This document shows positions 1 to 11,315 of a stretch of DNA of 64,000 nucleotides, in pieces; positions within the stretch are counted from its first letter, which is position 1, and the number at the start of each line of letters is the position of its first letter. The stretch comes from Anolis sagrei (Eukaryota; Chordata; Lepidosauria; Squamata; Anolidae). The stretch lies in assembly GCF_037176765.1 (NCBI RefSeq), contig NC_090022.1, positions 229,707,117 through 229,771,116 of the forward strand, written 5' to 3'. The position numbers and the translations under genes were made by a program. The notes beneath the pieces are model-generated. The model was not told the origin of the DNA. It made no database searches and saw only the letters and a program-made list of their open reading frames with translations.

Positions 1-941
1 AAATAAATAAATGAGCCCACAATTACTAGAAGTTAGCTAGTGACTGTTCTAGAATTGGAGAGTTGCTTTAGAAAAGACATATCTTCCAACCCCCAGCTTG
101 ATTCTTCAGATATGTTTCATCAAGAAGTGTTCCTATAAATGTCCATTTAGAGGAAGGGGCAACAGAGGACAATCTGGAAGTTTGTAATTTATTTGCTCAG
201 AAACTACTTTTTCCAGACATAGATCAAGATTGTTCTTATTTTAGTTGCAGAAAGATATGGTTTCTTTTCTAAAATGCTTTAGCTTGGGCAATTTTTTCAC
301 ATTCTATTGTGATTTTATTTTAGTTTTGCATAGAAAACTTTTTTTGCTCAGAAAACAGTGTTATCTGCACAGTTCTGCTCTTTTTTTGTGAGGTACAAGT
401 CCTGAACTGCAAATATTATTTTCCACAGTTCACTTTCTTAGGGTTTCCTGACAAATTCTGGAACCCATCTTTCAATTGTTGTTTTTTTTAAAAAAATCAC
501 CCATCCTTAACTCTGGTAAAGTGCTACCAATAGTTAATGCACACTGATATCAGGTCAAGTGAAATTTGTAAAATTCAATGGCGATGGATCTTTGAAATTA
601 GGACACTATAAAAGATTTCTCCAGCATACCTAGATGTGACAAAATCTTATTCTTTTGTTGTTGTCAATGGTTCTCAGGCCTATCAATGATAAACCATTCT
701 AAGTCACCATGTAATAACAGTGCTGCTCAAGTTTTGCACACACAGTGCTGAAGCTTGATTGAGTCTCTCCATCTTTTAATGCAGCCTTCTTTTCCTACCA
801 CCTTTTACCTTGCTAAGCAATATTGTTTTTGCTATTTAGTCATGTCTTCTCATAATATGTCCTTCAGCTCCTAATAATCTGTGACCCTAGCCTTGAAGAA
901 AATTTCTAAGACTTTTACTTCCCATTCTGTTTTTTTTAAAG
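1..941 (+). other. Intron 5 of ASMT-like copy 1 (3' part)
   Basis: Non-coding. It aligns with intron 5 of copies 2 (from about 20820) and 3 (from about 42090), sharing TAGCTAG..CTGTTCTAGAA and CAGCTTGATT blocks. No mobile element was recognised in it. Confidence 0.7.
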
Positions 942-1082
942 GAGGTAGTGATGCCTTTGCCAAACAATATATTTCATTGTACCCAAATTCTACTCTGACC
1001 ATTTTTGACCTACCTGATGTGGTGGAAAGGGCTAAGAAGCATACTGTGCCCTCAGAGGAACACCAGATTACTTTCCAAAGTG
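942..1082 (+). CDS. ASMT-like copy 1, exon 6
   Basis: 141 nt, phase 1 at both ends, acceptor tttaaag and donor gtgaga. It encodes [20 protein letters not shown] and continues to FQS, the SAM-binding beta strand and helix of the methyltransferase fold. Confidence 0.92.
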
Positions 1083-4000
1083 GTGAGATATGGTTATGTG
1101 ATTATATATAGCTTTAAACCGTAGATATGTCTTTCTTCTGCAAGAAAAGCACCAATAACCAACAGTGTATATGGTGTATATTATTTTTGGAAGTAAAGAA
1201 GCATCATCACTCACACAGAGGTATCAGTGGAAAAGGAGTCAATTGGGCACTAGATTAGCCCTTCTCTTTTAATGCTGAGGCCAGCTGCCTCTTTCTTGCC
1301 CATTGAGGTAACTTATTTCCTCTAAAAGAAGTTGATTCACCTGTTTGTTTCCTTCATCTGGAAACGGAACTATGGAGCTCCAGCCTCAGTAAAGTTTGGT
1401 AGTTTACCCAACACAATTGACAATTTTCCTACAACCAAACATTTCTAAATTCCTTTTATCTATCTCCTTTCTTATCCCAAGATGGATTTCCTGACAAAGT
1501 AAATATGAGCATATGTTCCCTTTATCCTGCATACTACCATTGCTACTATGTGCTCCTATAGCATTAATCCCATCATGCCCTGCATGAAACATTATATGTT
1601 CTTATATTTGTAACCTGCACAAAGCTTTCCATGAATTAGAGAGTGTAATACAATGAATGTAGCTTGATACTATTTTAATTACCATGATTTAATGCACCGG
1701 AATCCTGGATATTGTAGTTTGGGGAAGCATCAGCTCTCTTTTGGCAAGGAAAGGTAAATACCTGGTAAAACTGTAACTCACACGATCCCATAGCATTAGA
1801 GCCATAGCAGTTGAAGTGGTGTGAAACTGCATTAATTCTACATTATAGATGCACCCTAAGATAATCAAAGGAATGTGATTAGACCCTGTTTTCTGTTGAA
1901 GAGCCCTGTTTCCCCACTGATCTTACATGTTTTCCTCATCACACTGCAAATAATAGGATTCTATAACATTGAGCCAAGGTAGTTTAAGGACTTCCTCACA
2001 TGTAGTTTTACCAGTGTTGTGATTCAACAGCCGTCATGGTGAATGAGGGTGGCATCGAGTCCTTCGGGAGATGCTAGTGGGGTACAAATAAAGTTAAATA
2101 ATAATAATAATAATAATAATAATAATTAGCTAAAAGGTAGAAATAACAGCTCTTTATATGTTCGAATGAACAGATGTTTTTCTCTAATATTATAGGGGAC
2201 TTTTTAAATGATCCAATTCCTGAAGCTGATCTATACATTTTGGCTAGAATTCTCCACAACCGAGATGATGAGAACTGTGTGGCTCTGCTAACTAAACTAC
2301 ACAAGGCCTGTAAGCCTGGTATGTATACTTAGATAGTACGGGATGAACACAAGACTGCTCTTTATAGCCTATGATAAATGAGTGAAAATTCCTGGGCTCA
2401 CCATATATGCTGCCTTTAATTTGCTTCTATCCAGACTAGGATCTACAATAACTAGCAGCAATAATTATTAGTTTGAAGACAGCTTTATAAGGAGGGAACC
2501 AGAGGTTTAACCTGGGCTCTTTTGGATTCCAGACACATGTTCTGTCATTGACCAACTCCACCACCACACTTCTCCAAAATCTTTTTGGTTTGTCCTCTGG
2601 TGATAGCCTTCAATTTTCCACTCTTGTCAAAGTATCAAGTGAATACAATGTTCCCAGGCCCATTATCTTTAAAAGGTCATTAACCCATGGGCTGCTCTTT
2701 GGTTAATGAAAGTTTTCATTACAATGAGGATGAACTCAAATCATTACATTAAGAGAAACAGTTAAAGTTGGAGTGGGTAAAGTCAAGTACTCAATATCTT
2801 GCAAAATTTCACTTTCTGTCAGCCATCATGAGTACAGCTATTGGTGAGGAATGGAGGTGTTGCATCTGGACTTAAGTTACTCTCAGAGCCATTATATTGT
2901 GGGAACCTCAGCCTTGAGGGGCTGCAGTGCTTCTCCTGCTAATCTATCCATGTGTTTGGTGGACTCGCCATAGCAACTGAGGCAAGAGTCTGTATTATTT
3001 GGCTCATGTTGACATGGTCCTAGACAGCTAGGCTCTGAGTCTCCTTGTGGAGAGAATACGTGGGGTATAAATAACAATCTTTCTATATAAAAATGCCGTG
3101 TTCGTTTGTGAGGATATAATAACTTCAAAACCACTGGATGAATTGACACCAAATTTGGCCACAATACACCTAACAACTCAACGAGTGACCATCACTAAAA
3201 AATTGAGAGAAAAAACCAGCAGCAAGGACTAAAAATCCAAAAAAAGCTAGAAGATGACACAGTGCATGCGCACAAACGACTCCAACTGACCCCGCCCCCC
3301 TCCTGCATGAGGGCAAAACACCACCACGCAGCCGAGAAAGGGGGCATGTGATAGAGGGAGGGAAAGGTGGTCTGTTAATTTCTCTCACTTCTTTCTCCCC
3401 TCTGTTACCCTACAACCCCCAGAAGGTGCAAAGAAGTTTCCCTCTTTCGAAGTGAAATGCCTTTGGGCCTATCCTCTTCTGCCATGCTGGGGGCTTGCGT
3501 GGGCCTTCCTTTCCTCCCTCCCAGTCTCTGCTCTCTTAGAATGCCCTCACAGGCCCCCAATGCTTCCTACCCAGATTGCGCCAAGGACCTCATTTCATCA
3601 CCCAGCCACAGGACTTACAGGGTGCTCAGGGTCCTATCTACACATGATGAGGTTTGAATCTGCATTATATGATCAGTGCAGACCAGGCATGGGCCAACTT
3701 GTACCCTCCCTCCAGGTGTTTTGGACTTCCATTCCCACAATTCCTGGCCTCATGCTGTTTCCTTTTCCCTTTCCTTTTCCTCTTAAGTGGCTGAAAGGGA
3801 AAAGGAAGGGGCCTGGGGCTAGGAATTGGGGGAGCTGAAGTCCAGAACACCCTAGAGGGAGGGCCCAAGTTGGCCCATGCCTGGTGTAGACCCATGCAAT
3901 GCAGTTCAGTGGCCACAATATAATGAACATTCTGTATGAAAAAAACATAATAAACATAAACATAAACATAAACATAATAATAATAATAATAATAATGATG

Positions 4001-5232
4001 ATGCCATTTGTGGCTGTGGCTCACAAATTGAACTTTGAAAAAGGAGATGGCGGGCCTGATTCCGGCAGCCCAAGAATAAGTCATTAGAACCAATGCCATC
4101 AAAGGCAGAATTGAAAAGTCAACAACAGGTTGAGAACCACTGCTGTAGAGGAAGGAGCGCACATCTTGTGCCTACATCTTGTGGACGGCACCCACTGGTC
4201 TGGGTTGAAGGGGGAAAGCCATTCCTAACTAACCATGAGAAAGGGCAGCCTGAGTATAGCAATTCCCATTTCATGCTCCAAACAATCCTCAGTCAACAGA
4301 TCATTAGATTTTCCTGGATAAGAATGGGAGGATTATGCTTTCCTATTTGTGATGAAATGTGCTTGTGTATGTGTTGAAGTCAGAATGGGGAAAATGTACA
4401 TTCATCAAGTAAATATGTTACAGAAAATATATCACATTTTTTTGTACACTGGCACACATTCCCTAGTATTTTTCATGAGAAGGAACATATTCTCAAGTTT
4501 TCAAAAAGGTAAAGCAATATTTATTTATTTACAGTATTTATATTCTGCCCTTCTTACCCCGCAGGGGACTCAGGGCGGATTACAGTGTACACATATATGG
4601 CAAACATTCAATGCCAATTTGACATACAACGTATACAGACATACACAGAGGCTATTTAACTTTTTTTTGGCCGCCAGGGGAGCTGTCGCTTTCATCGTCC
4701 ATCTGCGAGACTGATGAAGTATTTCTGCTTTTTGCTGGAGTGCTTTGCTGGAGTCTTTTTTATGGCCTCATAAATTAGTTAATTTAGCCTCCCCACACAA
4801 GGTGATACCTAATTTTCCTACTTGACAGATGCAACTGTCTTTTGGGTTGCAAAGGTCGACAACAGGCTACACAATTGGTTGGAAGCCCACTCCAACCCGG
4901 GCTGGCTTCGAACTCATGACCTTTTAGTCAGAGTGATCTTAATGCAGCTGACACTCAGCCAGCTGCGCCACAATCCCAGTGCAATAGGTAATGATGTCCT
5001 CTCTTTCCTAAATCACTTGACAGGTGGTGGTGTATTAGTAGTGGAGACAGTTCTCAATGAAGACAGAAGTGGGCCTTTAGTAGCCCACATCTACTCCATA
5101 ATAATGCTGCTTTGTCTTGATGGAAAAGAACGGACCGTATCCGAGTACAATGCACTCCTTGGTGCAGCTGGATTCAAGGATGTTCAGTACAAGAAAGGAC
5201 GAGTCTATGACGCTGTTTATGGAAGAAAATAA
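942..5232 (+). CDS. ASMT-like O-methyltransferase, copy 1 (3' part, exons 6-8)
   Basis: This is the C-terminal part of a SAM-dependent O-methyltransferase of the ASMT/HIOMT family. That family, in ASMT itself, methylates N-acetylserotonin to melatonin in the cytosol. Three exons are visible: 942-1082, 2196-2318 and 5024-5232, joined by GT-AG introns with all junctions in phase 1. They encode the half with the SAM-site continuation ([17 protein letters not shown]), the catalytic-His segment ([15 protein letters not shown]) and the C-terminal end ([15 protein letters not shown]). Frames are open and end at TAA 5230-5232. The usual HDW reads HNR here. The glutamate in VVETVLNED is kept. Exons 1-5 must lie left of the window. 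Bases 1-941 resemble intron 5 of copies 2 and 3. Family assignment is strong; true ASMT activity is doubtful because substrate-site positions differ. Confidence 0.9.
1646..1858. repeat. Palindromic MITE (GTGCATCTA family), copy 1 intron 6
   Basis: Hairpin-type element whose ends read roughly ACAATGAATGTAGCTTGA and the reverse of CTGCATTAATTCTACA, ending GATGCACCC. The same insertion is at the equivalent intron position in copies 2 (23411-23612) and 3 (45538-45720), so it predates the triplication. Confidence 0.6.
2030..2127 (+). repeat. L2-like LINE 3' tail with (AAT)n
   Basis: The CTTCGGGAGATG..GTGGGGTACAAATAAAG type tail is followed by (AAT)n, matching the 3' end of the longer L2-like copy at 18165-18915. 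Confidence 0.65.
2196..2318 (+). CDS. ASMT-like copy 1, exon 7
   Basis: 123 nt, acceptor tattatag, donor gtatgt. It encodes [20 protein letters not shown] and then DENCVALLTKLHKACKP. The catalytic His is present; the following Asp and Trp of the family are Asn and Arg. Confidence 0.92.
3081..3260. repeat. Interspersed repeat, unclassified (TATAAAAATGCCGTG start)
   Basis: TTCGTTTGTGAGGATATAAT, then CCACTGGATGAATTGACACC and AAATTTGGCCACAATACACC. I recognise this as a common lizard repeat but cannot assign a family. The region to about 3640 is GC-richer and holds nothing else I recognise. Confidence 0.4.
3684..3883. mobile_element. hAT-type palindromic MITE, 200 bp
   Basis: Terminal inverted repeats CAGGCATGGGCCAACTT and AAGTTGGCCCATGCCTG, with internal arms (GGTGTTTTGGACTTC pairing with GAAGTCCAGAACACC) and a central pyrimidine/purine hairpin. 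Flanks GTGCAGAC and GTGTAGAC form an 8-bp target duplication with one mismatch, as expected for hAT. Confidence 0.8.
3940..4001. repeat. (CATAAA)n / (TAA)n microsatellite
   Basis: ACATAAACATAAAC units passing into TAATAATAATAATAATGATG; simple repeat next to an R4-like LINE scrap. Confidence 0.9.
4028..4120 (+). mobile_element. R4-like LINE fragment
   Basis: Translates in pieces to GLIPAAQE..RTNAIKGRIEKS, matching AAQEQAIRTNAIKARIEKS of the longer copy on the - strand at 18925-19960. About 90 bp only. Confidence 0.6.
4503..4990 (-). repeat. L2-like LINE tail with tRNA-like end fragment
   Basis: Starts with ATTTATTTATTTACAG and CCCCGCAGGGGACTCAGGGC (the reversed L2-type 3' tail) and ends with CTTCGAACTCATGACC..CAGCTGCGCCACA, a segment resembling a tRNA-type B-box/A-box arrangement. 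It stops about 30 bp before exon 8 of copy 1. Confidence 0.55.
5024..5232 (+). CDS. ASMT-like copy 1, exon 8 (terminal)
   Basis: 209 nt including TAA, acceptor ttgacag. It encodes [18 protein letters not shown], then [20 protein letters not shown] and a C-terminal YGRK. A repeat fragment ends only a few tens of bases upstream of the acceptor. Confidence 0.93.
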
Positions 5233-5233
5233 A
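5228..5233 (+). promoter_or_regulatory. AATAAA overlapping the stop codon, copy 1
   Basis: The sequence AGAAAATAAAAT places an AATAAA hexamer across the TAA stop. The same arrangement is at 26686-26691 (copy 2) and 50043-50048 (copy 3). It may be a coincidence of an RK-stop ending rather than a used poly(A) signal. Confidence 0.35.
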
Positions 5234-5396
5234 ATGATTCCACATTAATTTCACTGTTATTTCACTGTTAAAGCCCACTCCCCTTTACTCTTCAGACATT
5301 GTTTTTCAAGGGTGATCCCACTTACAAGGCAATGAATGATCAGAGCAAACAGATATCTGCCTACTCATGAGTAAGCATGACTTAAGGGAAACTGGA

Positions 5397-5543
5397 GGCC
5401 CTTCCACACAGCCCTATATCCCTGAATATCAAGTTAGGAAATCCCACATTATCTGAGTGTGGACACAGATAAATCAGTTCAAAGCAGATGTTGTGGGATT
5501 TTCTGTCTTGATATTCTGGGATATAGGGATGTGTGGAAGGGCC
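5397..5543. mobile_element. Palindromic MITE (GGCCCTTCCACACAG family)
   Basis: Ends GGCCCTTCCACACAG and GTGTGGAAGGGCC, about 147 bp, with internal inverted blocks around CAAAGCAGAT. It shares its last bases with the next copy. This is the most frequent small element in the window. Confidence 0.75.
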
Positions 5544-5711
5544 CTTCCACACAGGCACATAACCCAGAATATCAAGGCAAAATAACCCAGAATATCAAGG
5601 AAGAATAGCCCCACATATCTGCTTTGAATTTGGTTATCTGAGTCCACACTGCCATATATCCCAGTTCAAAGCAGATATTGTGGGATTTTATTCAGCTGTG
5701 TGGAAGGGGCC
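5540..5711. mobile_element. Palindromic MITE (GGCCCTTCCACACAG family)
   Basis: Second copy abutting the first, starting GGCCCTTCCACACAGGCAC and ending CAGCTGTGTGGAAGGGGCC. Confidence 0.75.
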
Positions 5712-5798
5712 AAAATTACTCTAAGGAAGACCTAAAACACACATGATCTATGTACAGCCTTAGCTGTTTTAACTATTCTATTCTTCTCCAACATTGAA

Positions 5799-5947
5799 GG
5801 CCCTTCCACACAGCCCTATAACACAAAATACCAAGGCAGAAGATCCCACAATATGTGCTTTGAACTGGGTTATCTCAGTCCACACTGCCATATATTCCAG
5901 TTCAAAGCAAATAATGTGGGATTTTATTCAGCTGTGTGGAAGATCCC
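5799..5947. mobile_element. Palindromic MITE (GGCCCTTCCACACAG family)
   Basis: Third nearby copy, starting GGCCCTTCCACACAGCCC and ending CAGCTGTGTGGAAGATCC. Confidence 0.72.
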
Positions 5948-7199
5948 TGAGACTTCTTATCAGTTTTGAGCATGTTAATACTGCAGTCTGATTAGAGTGT
6001 GTTTATTTTGAAAGCAGTGCCTGCAGTTCTGATATGTTTTAATATTGTTCCAGTGAAGAACCTACCTTGAATGTCCTGCAGTCTTGGCTATAGCATAGCC
6101 TCCAACATTTCATGGCTGAAAACTGGGACCTGTCTAGCCAAGCAATATTGGGGTGTCATCAAAATAGTAAAAGTTATTAGTGAGGAAGATCAAACAAGCA
6201 AGGAGAGAGTACAGCAGATTGCTTTAGCCTGAGTCTATTGGGAAATGCAAAAGTTTTTTTTCCCCATCCTCTCCTCTTCACCGACTTGAGTTAAATGAGT
6301 CTAAATTACTCTGGCACTCTAAACTCAGCAACTGAAGTCAGGTGAAGGCAAAGCAGGCATGTAGGAATGTAGGAGATGAAGAGATAAATGGCATATGTGA
6401 AAAAAAGGATCGATTGGGACTGCCCTTGCAAAAGCTGCAGGTAAACTTAAAAAAAGGACAATCTCTGCATTTTCTTTCATACTTTTATGAAGGGGCACTT
6501 AGAGAAACACTCACTGCTGCTGTACAACTCAAACTATGGAATCATTCAGTGTCATTCAACCCCTAGTGTTTTCCTCTAAAGCTATTTTGATAGTAAATCC
6601 ATTGCTGTATTACTGAATAAGCTTACATTTTGTATTTTACTCCAGATAATAATAAAGGTTCTGTTTCTTTGGATTGGCTATATAGGTTTTCAGATATATA
6701 TTTTCCTATGTTGATAGTGATACAGGAGGAGTTTGTAAATTACAGATCAGTAATGCAACTCATAACTATAAGTAACTGTAATTTTACAGGTAAACTGAAG
6801 CAGCCTTGAGTAGGAATCTAAATTCATGGCTTTTTTGTCTTTGTTATGAGGGATGGGTAGTTACAGCAGGTTTTCATCCCTGTTTTGAATGAATATGATT
6901 ATAGTCAGCCCTCTGTATTCATGAATTCTATATTCATGAATACAGCCCTCCATGGATTGAAATTTCTTTAGTACTGAAAGGAAATCTCAGGTTTGTCATT
7001 CCATACAAAGGATAATACTTTACTATAGAATGGCATACACTGTAATGAGCTTTGGCCATCCATGGATGTTGGTACTCACTGAGCAAAAGGCCGGGAACCA
7101 AGCCTCAGCGGATGCCAAGCACCCACTGTAATTCTCTGGTGTATTCTGCCACTACTGATAGGGACCAAAGTGTTTTGGAGGAATTCTTCTGCAGAGAAA
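5948..7199 (+). other. 3' flank of copy 1, part of the duplicated unit
   Basis: Non-coding. Segments match the flanks of copy 2 (27180-27480: ATTGTTCCAGTGAAGA, CATTT.ATGGCTGAAAA) and copy 3 (50130-51000). From about 6850 to 7050 nothing recognisable. Confidence 0.6.
6651..6656 (+). promoter_or_regulatory. Candidate distal poly(A) signal, copy 1
   Basis: AATAAAGGTTCTG is conserved as AATAAAGGTTTTG at 50840-50845 downstream of copy 3, within a wider block of flank homology (about 6540-6800 and 50750-51000). It is a better candidate for the true 3' end than the hexamer at the stop codon. Confidence 0.35.
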
Positions 7200-7405
7200 A
7201 ATGTGATCTGTGGATTGCACATAGAAGAGAATGTTAACAGGGGACATGATAGATATGATAAACTATAGGAAAGGATGCCATATTGAGGTTTTAAACAGAG
7301 ACTGGAAACTCATCCGTTGTGGGTGCCTTCGTTGTGTATTCCTGCAAGACAGAAATAGATTGGACTGGATGACCTTTGTGATCTCTTCCAGCTACATGAT
7401 TCTAT
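7200..7405 (+). mobile_element. CR1 LINE 3' end
   Basis: Encodes remnants of the CR1 C terminus (GDMIDM near 7241) and ends TTGGACTGGATGACC..TCTTCCAGCTACATGATTCT, the CR1 3' tail with its ATTCTATG-type terminus. Degenerate and 5'-truncated. Confidence 0.7.
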
Positions 7406-7480
7406 GCCAGATTCCTTTTATCATCTATTTTTCTGTAGTTTTTATTTATTTTTAACATGAAGCTGTAGTTTTTGTTCTTG

Positions 7481-7830
7481 ACAGGGCTTTACTGACTGCT
7501 GAAGCCTTTCCCCTCTTCCAGAGTCTACAAGATTTTCAACTGATTTTATAATCCCCCAAAGCAATATACCACATAAGATAAGATTAGAAAGTTTCAGATA
7601 AGGGCCTGCAAAGCTTTTTTTCATGATATGTGGCAATTCGTTTTCTAAAAAAGGAAATGTAAGGTAGAATTCACAAAGGCAGTAATCAAGAGTCATGCAT
7701 TCCTGTTTGCTTTGTATTCCCTAGATTAGAGAATAATGTGGAGGCCATGAAAGCTCCCGTCTCCACTTGCAGAGCAGCTGCCATTGTGCACGATACAGGT
7801 CTCCTCTACTATGAACCAGGAAGCAGCTAC
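7481..7830 (-). repeat. Unclassified interspersed repeat X, copy A
   Basis: Reverse complement aligns with 53530-53820 and 54815-55138. Shared blocks are GCAGCTGCTCTG..GTGGAGAC, TTGTGAATTCTACCTTACAT, AATTGCCACAT and GTAGACTCTG. Three copies at different places make this a dispersed element; no coding or terminal repeats were seen. Confidence 0.65.
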
Positions 7831-9078
7831 AAACATTTAAACCTGCATCTGCAACACACAAGCAATCTTAGCATATGGATGTGATCCTGCTTCTGATTCT
7901 TATATCAGAGATTATTCATGGGAGGGTTGGGAACACTTGGTAAGCACAGAGACATTGGTTAAATACATAAATGTCATAGTTCCATACCCAAGTAGGTCAC
8001 ACAAAATTTCAGCTACTATTATTTTGTGGAGAAAGGCAGAGTTTCAGACTTTAAAAAACCCTTTTGTTCCTTAAATAACCCATCTCAAGAAAGCTGTGTG
8101 GAGGAGAAGCTCCTCTTAGGTATTATAGTAAAGCATATTGCAAGCTGATAAGAAAGAGACAGAGATCAGCAATTATGAACAGAGAAACACACGCGCGAAC
8201 ACACTCATTACATATATTATCCCAAAGATAGATAAATGAATAGTATACATACACACATACTCACAAACATAAACAAACATAAGAACTGTTACAACAAAAT
8301 CATGGAATCACAACAAACCAGGGATGGGCTTGCAGAACTGGTTAATTTAGAAGTCAGCAATGCCATCAGCCAACAAAAAATAACAAAGCCAGTGGACCCG
8401 ATGGGATCCCTTCTGAAATCTTTAAAGAGGGTGAACCTGAGCTGACACAACAACTCCTCCTGCTCATTGAAAAAGTGTGGGTGACTGAGAAAATCCCAGC
8501 AGACTTAAAAATGTCACCATCATCATCCTTTTCACAAAAAAAAAAAAGTGGGGTGGTGGTGGTGGAGAACAGACTGCAGAAACTATCAAGATATCTTCCT
8601 TCTAACCTCTGTTGGGAAAATCCTCGTAAGAGTCCTTGCAATCCACTTTCAACCTATCTCAGAAGACACCCTCCCAGAATCCCAGAACGGCTTCCACCCC
8701 TCCAGACAGCTCCAAGAAAAATTCAGGGAACAAAATCCAGCTCTGTACATGGCATTCATTGACCTTGCAAAGGCATTCGATACAGTGAATCGCAGTGCTC
8801 TTTAGACGATTCTCCAAAAAATTGGATGCCCTGACAAATTTGTGAACATCTTGTGGCTCTTCCATGATGACATGCAGTCTTAGACAGCAATGGCTCCCTG
8901 AGTGACCCATTTAAGGTAGAATCAGGTGTCAAACAGGGTTTTTGCCTCAACCTGATTTTCCATCTTCATCGCTATGATATTTCATCTTATTGATGAGGAG
9001 CTTCCCACCGAAGTGGAAATCTTCTATCAGACAGGTGGCAAGCTCTTTAACCTCAGCAAACTGAAAGCCAAAACCAAA

Positions 9079-9727
9079 TAATAATAATAATCTTAATTTA
9101 TACCCCACCACCATCTCCCTGATGGGGACTCGGAGCGGCTTACATGGGGCCAAGCCCGGACAATGTATTACAACAAGATAAAATGTGAACATAAACAATA
9201 AATAACATCATCAAAATCACATAAAGAAAATGAAAAAATATATAAACATAGTCATAAAATAACATTCCAATAAACACAATCACGATAACAATGGGCAGGC
9301 CACATGTACAGGATAAAACGATTAAAAGAATCTAATGAGATAAAAATAGGAGCAAGTTATTTGCAGGGAACTCATAAAAACACACAGAGTTGTGAAGCTA
9401 AAATTCCCATTTGGAGGGCGTGTATTCCAGTGGGAAGGGGTGCAATGATGTCATATTATGCACCTACTTGCCGAAGGCGCAACAGAAGAGCCAGGTTTTA
9501 AGGTTCTTTTCGAATGTTTCTAGAGAAGGGGCTTTCCTGATCTCTCCAGGTAATGAGTTCCAAAGTCGGGGGAGTCACAGAGGAGAAGGCTCTCTCCCTT
9601 GTGCCCACAAGATGAGCTTGTGAGATTGGTAGGGCTGAAAGGAGGGCCTCCACCGAAGATCTAAGGGCCCGGGTTAGTACGTGGAGAGATATACGGTTAC
9701 GAAGGTAGGCGGGTCCCAATCCATTTC
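9079..9727 (-). mobile_element. L2-like LINE 3' end nested in LINE B
   Basis: Begins with (AAT)n and the reversed TATACCCCACCACCATCTCC tail. The reverse strand encodes YLRNRISLHVLTRALRSSVE and ALLSALPISQAH. LINE B coding stops at SKLKAKTK on the left and resumes at about 9728. Confidence 0.75.
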
Positions 9728-9805
9728 ACAACAACATCTGTTATAAAACGTCAATATGCTTATAACGTTGTCTGTGTGCATTCAGAAGAAGACCCACAAG
9801 CCACT

Positions 9806-10590
9806 CTATTTATTTATTTTATTTATTTACAGTATTTATATACCGCTTTTCTCACCCTGAAGGGGACTCAAAGCGGTTTCCACATAGGTAATGACAAAAT
9901 TCAATGCCAGCACAAACAATTACAATTATACAATTACAGTTAGACATAAATCAAATTAAAATACATCCATAAACAGTTGAACAATCATTAAAACAGTCTC
10001 ATCCGTCAAATCGCCGTTCCAGTCATTGTCTTTCCAAAATGCTGCATAGATTTGTTTCTACTGCCCAAAAGCCTGGTCCCAAAACCATGTTTTTAATTTT
10101 TTTCCTAAAAGCCAGGAGGGAGGGAGCGGATCTTACCTCATTTGGGAGAGTGTTCCATAGGCAGGGGGCCACAGCCGAGAAGGCCCTGTCTCTCATCCCC
10201 GCCAGGCGCATTTGTGCTGTTGACGGGAGCGAGAGCAGGGCCTCCCCAGATGATCTTAGATTATGAGGTGGGACATAGGGGCAGATGTGTTCAGACAAGT
10301 AAGCTGGGCCACAACCGTATAGAGCTTTATAGGTCAAAACCAGCACTTTGAATTGGGCTCGGAGATGGACCGGCAGCCAGTGGAGCTGGCCTAACAAGGG
10401 GGTGGTATGCTCCCTCTTTGCCGCCCCAGTTAGTAATCTGGCTGCCACCCGTTGGACGAGCTGAAGTTTCCGAACCGTCTTCAAAGGCAGCCCCACGTAG
10501 AGCGTGTTGCAGTAATCTATTAGGGATGTAACCACTTGCATGTAGAAGCTCAGCCTCTCGTTGAGCATCCAGAAAATCAAAGTGCTCTTC
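9806..10590 (-). mobile_element. L2-like LINE 3' end nested in LINE B, well preserved
   Basis: The reverse strand reads IDYCNTLYVGLPLKTVRKLQ, LVQRVAARLLTGAAKREHTT, LHWLPVHLRAQFKVLVLTYK and WNTLPNEVRSAPSLLAFRKK, the classic C terminus of L2-clade reverse transcriptase, with the ATTTATTTATTTACAG tail at the left end. About 200 codons are open. Confidence 0.88.
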
Positions 10591-11065
10591 CAGCAGTCAC
10601 CAATCAATCCCTCTGCAATGCCAGAAATACATCTTAATGGCATAACATTAGAAAATGTTGATCATTTCTGCTACCTTGGCAGCCACAAAAGTCAACATTG
10701 ACACTGAAATAAAACACTGCCTGAGCTCTGTGAGTGCAGCATTTTCCTGAATGAAATAGAGAATGTTTAAAGACAGGGACATCTGTAGGGATACAAAGGT
10801 GCTTGTTTACAAAGCTATTGTCCACCCAACCCTGCTATATGCCTGTGAAACTTAGACTGTCTACAGATGTCATACTCAACTCCTGGAATGATTCCATCAG
10901 CATTGCCTCCAAAAAAATCCTGAAAATCTCTTGGGAAGACAGGTGGACAAATGTCAGTGTGCTGGAAGAATGAAAGACCACCAGCATTGAAGCAATGCTC
11001 CTATGTCATCAACTCCGGTGGACTGGCCATGTTGTCTGAATGCCCGATCACCATCTCCCAAAGCA

Positions 11066-11315
11066 GGGGCGCTCTTGAGGCACTCTTGGGGGAAAATAGA
11101 CCTTGACATATGTGAGTTTTGGTTACTGGGATGTATAGTTCACCTACAATCAAAGAGCATTCTGAACTCCACCAATGATGGAATTGAACCAAATATGGCA
11201 CACAGAACTCCCATGACAAACAGAAAATATATATCAATGATTGGTTGGGGGGGGGGGGGAGGCACCAAAATACTGTTTGCTTACCATTGAAAATTACCTA
11301 GGGCCGCCTCTGCAA
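11066..11315 (+). repeat. hAT-internal type module inserted in LINE B
   Basis: Contains TAGTTCACCTACAATCAAAG, GAGCATTCTGAACTCCACCA and GGCACACAGAACTCCCATGA. The same module forms the inside of the SPIN-like elements at 31090-31755 and 46009-46714. A G12 run lies near the right edge. Confidence 0.6.

Noticed and set aside
3665-4162. 165-codon open frame on the - strand
   Set aside because: It runs through a palindromic hAT MITE and the (CATAAA)n/(TAA)n microsatellite, giving YYYYYY and VYVYVY runs; no real protein.
10023-10643. 206-codon open frame on the - strand as a host gene
   Set aside because: It reads as the C-terminal end of an L2-clade reverse transcriptase with the family's 3' tail next to it.
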